Assembly: GCA_900316525.1 (NCBI GenBank)
Contig: ONDF01000012.1
Location: forward strand, 1 to 64,000
DNA: 64,000 bases
From: an uncultured Bacteroidales bacterium
Lineage (GTDB): Bacteria; Bacteroidota; Bacteroidia; Bacteroidales; UBA932
Direction of reading: 5' to 3'
Positions 59,628 to 64,000 of this stretch are shown here, piece after piece. The position numbers were made by a program, and so were the translations under genes. The stretch's first letter is position 1; every line of letters begins with the position of its first letter. Under the pieces are notes generated by a model that saw nothing but the letters and a program-made list of their open reading frames with translations, did not search any database and was not told where the DNA came from.

Positions 59628-60281
59628 ATGGAGAAGAAAATCGTCGTCAAGATCACCCCGGCGGCCGTTTTGCTGGCTGTCCTGATCCTTCTGGCCGCCC
59701 TCTTCCTCACCCGGGGCGACGGCCGCGTGAAGCGCTCCCTCACCATCGACGACACCCCGGTCATCATTACCAAGATCCGCTCGCTCGGCGAGCTGACGAC
59801 GGCCTGCTACTACGATGAGATGGTCCTTTCCCGGACCAAGGAGAACGCCTTCTCCTCCTCCGCCCTGGGCTCCCTGGCCGAAGGACTCGGCAAGGATGTG
59901 GACGACCACCTCGTCCTCATCGCGAAGGGGACGGTCCGCGCCGGCCTGGACCTGATGGACATGACCGAGGAAGACATCCGCTTCGTGGGCGACACGGCCT
60001 GGATCCGCCTTCCCGCGCCGCAATACCTCGACGTGATCGTGAACCCGTCCGATTTCGAGGTCTTCGCCGAGACCGGCAGATGGACGCACGAGGAAGTCAC
60101 CGGCCTGCTGGAAACGGCCCGGACGCGGCTCCTGATGGGCGCGGACCATTACGGGCTCAAATCAAAGGCGTACGCCGGCGCCATGGACGCCGTCACCGAA
60201 CTCCTCGCCGCCTCAGGCTACACCCACATCCACTTCGACCACCCCGGTTCCTACATCCGCATGCCCGTCCCGCGGGAATGA
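59628..60281 (+). CDS. DUF4230 protein, B-type copy 2
   Basis: A 217-aa membrane-anchored protein (TM at about 10-27, AAVLLAVLILLAALFL). The core repeats the B-type pattern of 58267: IRSLGELTTACYYDEMVL, VLIAKGTVRAGLDLMDMTEEDI, WIRLPAPQYLDVIV, and a late helix GADHYGLKSKAYAGAMDAV. It completes the second A/B pair. Function unknown. Confidence 0.75.
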   Translation: MEKKIVVKITPAAVLLAVLILLAALFLTRGDGRVKRSLTIDDTPVIITKIRSLGELTTACYYDEMVLSRTKENAFSSSALGSLAEGLGKDVDDHLVLIAKGTVRAGLDLMDMTEEDIRFVGDTAWIRLPAPQYLDVIVNPSDFEVFAETGRWTHEEVTGLLETARTRLLMGADHYGLKSKAYAGAMDAVTELLAASGYTHIHFDHPGSYIRMPVPRE

Positions 60282-60328
60282 TCCCGCCAATCCGGACGGG
60301 TCCCGGCCGACGAAAGGATCTTTTTTCG

Positions 60329-60336
60329 TATATTTG
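60329..60336 (+). promoter_or_regulatory. -7 element of the receiver/PEP-binding gene
   Basis: TATATTTG matches TAnnTTTG and ends 20 nt before the ATG at 60357. It shows that the GTG at 60336 cannot be the start, since it overlaps the promoter. Confidence 0.65.
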
Positions 60337-60356
60337 TGGGATTAACGGACAGAACG

Positions 60357-63287
60357 ATGACTGAAACGGCTTCTCCCCTGATGGCCCGGCGAATCCGCCG
60401 GATCCTGCTGGTATGCAACAACTATGACAAGTTCGCCCTCGAAGAGGACGGGCGCATAGAGCCCCGGATTACCGCGGAGTATTCCGAACTGAACCTCTCC
60501 AACCCGCCGGTGCTCGAGCGGGCGGAATCCACCGTGGAAGCATTGGAGATGATGGAGAATGGGGCGCAGTACGACCTCGTCATCACGATGTACAACGTGG
60601 GCGAGGTGGACGTGTTCGACTTCTCCCAGCGGGCCAAGGCCATCGACCCGGACACCTCCGTCGTCCTGCTCACCGCCTTCGCGAAGGAGATCTACAAGAA
60701 GATGGAGAGCCACGACCTGAGCCATTTCGACGGCATCTTCTGCTGGAACAACTCCACGGACCTGATCATCGCCATCATCAAGCTCCTGGAGGACAGCCGG
60801 AACGCGCCCGTGGACATCCTGGAGAACGGCGTCCAGTGCATCCTCCTGGTGGAGGACTCGGTCCGCTTCTACTCCATCTACCTCCCCGAACTGTACCGCC
60901 TCATCCTCCTGCAGAACAGCGAAGCCATCCGGGACGCCCTCAACGAGAGCCAGCAGAGCCTCCGCAAGCGGGCCCGTCCGAAAATCCTGATGGCCACGAA
61001 CTATGACGACGCCGTCGCCCTGTACGAGAAATACAAGAGCAACATGCTGGGGGTCATCTCCGACATCGGCTTCGTCCTGCACCGGGGCGACAAGCCCTCG
61101 CAGGAGAAGCTGGACGCGGGCATCGACCTGTGCCGGATGATCCGCAAGGACGATCCCAAGATGCCCATCCTGATGCAGTCCTCGCAGGAAAGCATGCGTC
61201 CGGTGGCCAAGTCCCTGCAGGCCGGCTTCCTTATCAAGCGCTCCAAGACCCTCAACCACGACCTGGCGGAGTTCATCGGCCGGGAGTTCGGCTTCGGCGA
61301 CTTCGTCGTCACCGATCCCGAGACCGGCGAGGAAACCGCCCGCGCCAGCGACCTGTACGGAGCCGAGCGCATCCTCGCCGCCATCTCGGACGAGGACCTC
61401 GACCGCCTGGCCTCCAAGAACTACATCTCCCGCTGGCTGCTGGCCCGCGGCCTGTTCGAGGTCGGAAACCGGGTCAAGAAGAGCCATTTCGACAACTCCG
61501 CGGACCGTCGGGAGACGACGATCCGCTCCATCCGGCGCTACCGGATGGAGCAGGGACTAGGCGTGGTGGCCCGCTTCGAGCCCGAACGCTACAACGACGC
61601 CATCCGCTTCGCCCGCCTGGGCGACGGCTCGCTGGGCGGCAAGGCCCGCGGCCTCGCCTTCCTGAACCAGATGCTCCAGCGCTACGACCTGTACGACAAG
61701 TGGGAGGGCGTGCGCGTGCTGGTTCCCCGTACCCTGGTGATCACGACAACTTTCTTCGACCGCTTCATCCTTGAGAACGGTCTCCAATACGTCATCAATG
61801 CGGACCTCTCCGACGAGGAGATCCTCTCGGAATTCGTCGCCTCCACCCTGCCCCAGGACCTGACGGAGGCCCTCCGCATCTTCATCCGCCATGTCCGCAA
61901 GCCGCTCGCCATCCGGTCGTCCTCCAAGCTGGAAGACTCTTACTACCAGCCGTTTGCCGGGGTCTATTCCACCTGCATGGTGCCGGCCACGGAGAACGAG
62001 GACCAGGAGCTTCGGCTCATCTCCAAGGCTATCAAGAGCGTCTACGCCTCGGTCTACTACGCTTCCGCCCGCAGCTACATCCTGGCCACCGGCAATATGA
62101 TCTCCGAGGAGAAGATGGCCATCGTCCTGCAGGAAGTGTGCGGCAGCGAGGACCACGGCCTGTGGTTCCCGACCCTCTCCGGCGTCGCCCGGTCGCTGAA
62201 CTTCTATCCCGTGGGCCACGAAAAGCCCGAGGAGGGCATCGTCCGCCTGGCCTTCGGCCTTGGGAAGGCGGTCGTGGACGGCGAGCAGACGCTCCGCTTC
62301 TCCCCCGCCTACCCCGGCCACGTCATCCAGACCTCCACCCCGGAACTGACCATGCAGGAGACCCAGCAGTACATGTACGGCCTGAACCTCAAGCCAGAGA
62401 CCTTCAAGACGTCCGTCGACGATGCCGTGAACCTGGCGAGGCTCCGCATCAGCGAATGCAAGGACTTCCGGAACCTGCAGAAGGTCGTCTCCACCTTCGA
62501 CTACGAGAACCAGCGGATGGTGGACTCCCCCCTCCCGCGCGGTCCCAAGTTCGTCACCTTCGCCCATATCCTCCGCTACAACACCTTCCCCCTCGCGGAC
62601 ATCCTGAAGGAACTCCTGGAGATCGGCCAGCAGGAGATGAAGTGCTGCGTGGAGATCGAGTTCGCCGCGAACCTGGACAAGCCCGCCGACCGGTCCGCCA
62701 CCTTCCATGTCCTGCAGATCCGTCCCATCTCGTCCGACAGCCTGGACACCGAGGTGGACTGGAACGGGGTCGACGACAGCGGCGCGTTCCTCCGTTCCGG
62801 CAGCGCCCTCGGCACCGGCTGGGTGACGGACGTGAAGGACATCGTCTACATTCCGAAGGAACGCTTCGACAAGATGGAAACCAAGGCGATGGCCGACGAG
62901 ATCGCCGCCATCAACAACCGGATGCGGGACGAAGGCCGCGGCTACGTCCTGGTCGGCTACGGCCGCTGGGGCACTAGCATCCCGTCCCTGGGAATCCCGG
63001 TCAAATGGAGCGACATCTCGGAGGTGAAAGCCCTCGTGGAATGCGTCCTGCCGGACTTCCGCATCGACCCGAGCCAGGGCACGCACTTCTTCCAGAACCT
63101 CACGTCCTTCAACGTGGGCTTCGTCCATGTGGACCCGTTCGCCCGCCGCGAGGACGAGTTCGACACGTCCATCCTGGACGCCCTTCCCGCCGCCGAGGAG
63201 ACAAAATACTGGAGGCTCATCCGCCTGGACGAGCCCCTCAAGATCTGCATCGACGGCCGCAGCGGCCGCGCGTTCATGAAAGTCTGA
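60357..63287 (+). CDS. Receiver-like / PEP-pyruvate-binding (PPDK_N) protein
   Basis: A 976-aa cytoplasmic protein. Residues about 10-140 form a receiver-like fold lacking the phospho-acceptor (LVITMYNVG where receivers have D-x-x-x-P). Residues about 155-325 look like an intact receiver: acidic pair in LLVEDS, Asp in VISDIGF, Lys in LIKRSK. From about 415 a PEP/pyruvate-binding ATP-grasp domain begins (GGKARGLAFLNQ, VPRTLVIT, AIRSSSKLEDS, HVLQIRPIS near 786). I find no GGxxSHAAI phosphohistidine motif, so it is not a normal PEP synthase. The C-terminal ~180 residues are unassigned. A signal-controlled phosphotransfer or nucleotide-binding role is inferred. Confidence 0.8.
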   Translation: MTETASPLMARRIRRILLVCNNYDKFALEEDGRIEPRITAEYSELNLSNPPVLERAESTVEALEMMENGAQYDLVITMYNVGEVDVFDFSQRAKAIDPDTSVVLLTAFAKEIYKKMESHDLSHFDGIFCWNNSTDLIIAIIKLLEDSRNAPVDILENGVQCILLVEDSVRFYSIYLPELYRLILLQNSEAIRDALNESQQSLRKRARPKILMATNYDDAVALYEKYKSNMLGVISDIGFVLHRGDKPSQEKLDAGIDLCRMIRKDDPKMPILMQSSQESMRPVAKSLQAGFLIKRSKTLNHDLAEFIGREFGFGDFVVTDPETGEETARASDLYGAERILAAISDEDLDRLASKNYISRWLLARGLFEVGNRVKKSHFDNSADRRETTIRSIRRYRMEQGLGVVARFEPERYNDAIRFARLGDGSLGGKARGLAFLNQMLQRYDLYDKWEGVRVLVPRTLVITTTFFDRFILENGLQYVINADLSDEEILSEFVASTLPQDLTEALRIFIRHVRKPLAIRSSSKLEDSYYQPFAGVYSTCMVPATENEDQELRLISKAIKSVYASVYYASARSYILATGNMISEEKMAIVLQEVCGSEDHGLWFPTLSGVARSLNFYPVGHEKPEEGIVRLAFGLGKAVVDGEQTLRFSPAYPGHVIQTSTPELTMQETQQYMYGLNLKPETFKTSVDDAVNLARLRISECKDFRNLQKVVSTFDYENQRMVDSPLPRGPKFVTFAHILRYNTFPLADILKELLEIGQQEMKCCVEIEFAANLDKPADRSATFHVLQIRPISSDSLDTEVDWNGVDDSGAFLRSGSALGTGWVTDVKDIVYIPKERFDKMETKAMADEIAAINNRMRDEGRGYVLVGYGRWGTSIPSLGIPVKWSDISEVKALVECVLPDFRIDPSQGTHFFQNLTSFNVGFVHVDPFARREDEFDTSILDALPAAEETKYWRLIRLDEPLKICIDGRSGRAFMKV

Positions 63288-63290
63288 CGC

Positions 63291-64000
63291 CTATCCCTTG
63301 TTGTACTGGGACGGCAGCACGCCGAACATCTCCTTGAAATAGCGGGTGAAGTACTTGGGCGTGTTGAATCCCACCATGTCCGCCACTTCGGTCACGGAGA
63401 GGTTGGGGTCGTCCGTGAGCAGCTGGGCGGCCCGCTTGAGCCGCATCGTGCGGATGAACTCGGAAGGCGTCATGCCGTACAGCGACTGGATCTTCCGGTA
63501 CAGGTTCATCCGGTGCATGCCCACGTCCGAGGCCAGCTCCTCCACCGAGTATTCGGTGTTGTCCAGGTTCTCCTCCAGTTTCTCCGTAATCCGCGCCATC
63601 AGCTTCTGGTCCACGGTCGCGACCGTCACGTGCATCGGGGACACCTCGGCGGTGCCGGAGAAGGACCGGATCCGTTTCTCGCGTTCGTCCAGGAGGTTCT
63701 TGATGCGGACCTGGAGCATGTCCATCTTGAACGGCTTGGTCAGGTAGGAATCCGCGCCGCACTCGTATCCCTCCGTCCGGATATCCTCGGACATCCGCGC
63801 GGAAAGCAGGATGACGGCGATGTGCGACGTGTCGACATCCTCCTTGATCCGGCGCGTGAGCTCGAATCCGTTCATATTGGGCATCATCACGTCCGTCACC
63901 ACGATGTCGGGACGGACCGACGGCAGTTTGCGCAGGCACTCCTCCCCGTCAGCCGCGGAGGAAACGCTGTAGTCGCGGGAAAGCTCCTCGCACAGGTAGT
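63291..64000 (-). CDS. Hybrid two-component / AraC-type regulator, C-terminal part (partial)
   Basis: The reading frame stays open to the right edge, so the N-terminal sensor and kinase lie outside. Visible are a receiver domain (DIVVTDVMMPN with the phospho-acceptor Asp, ILLSARM, and LTKPFK Lys) and a C-terminal AraC-type HTH (SVEELASDVGMHRMNLYRKI; SVTEVADMVGFNTPKYFTRYFKEMFG). This domain order matches the hybrid two-component systems that control polysaccharide loci in Bacteroidota. It converges on the receiver/PEP-binding gene with 3 nt between stops. Which glycan it senses cannot be told from this end. Confidence 0.88.
   Translation of the reverse strand, partial: YLCEELSRDYSVSSAADGEECLRKLPSVRPDIVVTDVMMPNMNGFELTRRIKEDVDTSHIAVILLSARMSEDIRTEGYECGADSYLTKPFKMDMLQVRIKNLLDEREKRIRSFSGTAEVSPMHVTVATVDQKLMARITEKLEENLDNTEYSVEELASDVGMHRMNLYRKIQSLYGMTPSEFIRTMRLKRAAQLLTDDPNLSVTEVADMVGFNTPKYFTRYFKEMFGVLPSQYNKG

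Noticed and set aside
60357..63287. Calling the PEP/pyruvate-binding protein PEP synthase (ppsA)
   Set aside because: It lacks the phosphohistidine swivel motif and the PEP-binding C-terminal barrel, and has two receiver-like domains instead.

Overview
The window looks like a GC-rich chromosome segment of an uncultivated, plant-polysaccharide-degrading member of the Bacteroidales. The signs are two SusC/SusD pairs, many lipoprotein or Sec-exported CAZymes, a hybrid two-component regulator fragment, DUF4230 and DUF4861 family proteins, and repeated Bacteroidota-type promoters (-7 TAnnTTTG with -33 TTG). I do not assign a genus.

Layout. (1) 1-3575: an AT-richer mobile element made of three overlapping tyrosine recombinase genes, the organisation of a 'recombinase in trio' (RIT) element. 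Repeated GTTATC/GATAAC sites flank it, and it appears to have interrupted a Y1/IS200-like transposase-family gene (3536-3814). (2) 3789-4646: an unrecognised 285-aa gene with its own promoter. (3) 4928-30344, minus strand: a contiguous pectin locus of about 25 kb that reads like one operon. From the promoter at 30375 the order is GH28 polygalacturonase, CE12-CE8 esterase, GH105, PL1 pectate lyase, SusC, SusD, a large surface lipoprotein, UxaC, UxaA, a 50-aa small protein, a second PL1 pectate lyase, UxaB, an ExuT-like transporter and a CE8 pectinesterase, ending in a terminator at 4865-4900. A divergent LacI-type regulator (30527-31579) faces it across a 16-bp inverted operator pair. (4) 31576-37188, minus strand: a LacI-type repressor, KDG kinase, KDPG aldolase and a GH43-CE15-like fusion. 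(5) 37282-38373: a TlpA-like thioredoxin lipoprotein. (6) 38417-54653, minus strand: a second polysaccharide utilisation locus with SusC, SusD, an Ig-like surface lipoprotein, an alginate-lyase-superfamily (PL38-like) lipoprotein, GH97, GH127, GH88, an alginate-lyase-like/beta-helix fusion and an alpha/beta hydrolase. (7) 54895-57401, plus strand: KduD, KduI and a DUF4861 lipoprotein. (8) 57547-60281: two tandem pairs of DUF4230 proteins. (9) 60357-63287: a receiver-receiver-PEP/pyruvate-binding-domain protein. (10) 63291 to the right edge, minus strand: the C-terminal part of a hybrid two-component/AraC regulator.

How it fits together. Pectin is de-esterified (CE8, CE12), cut by lyases (PL1) and GH28, imported by SusCD, trimmed by GH105/GH88 to monomers, and moved inward by the ExuT-like carrier. 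Galacturonate goes through UxaC, UxaB and UxaA to KDG. Unsaturated uronate goes through KduI and KduD to KDG. KdgK and Eda then give pyruvate and glyceraldehyde-3-phosphate, so the full route is present. The same 14-bp palindrome TACAAACGTTTGTA lies in the promoters of the lacI-kdgK-eda operon (37222) and of kduD-kduI (54838), with a degenerate half-site at the second susC promoter. This defines a probable local KDG-branch regulon. The most unusual items are the RIT element with its end structure, the duplicated DUF4230 pairs beside a receiver/PEP-binding protein that lacks a phosphohistidine domain, the alginate-lyase-like/beta-helix fusion, and the unannotated 50-aa ORF inside the pectin operon.
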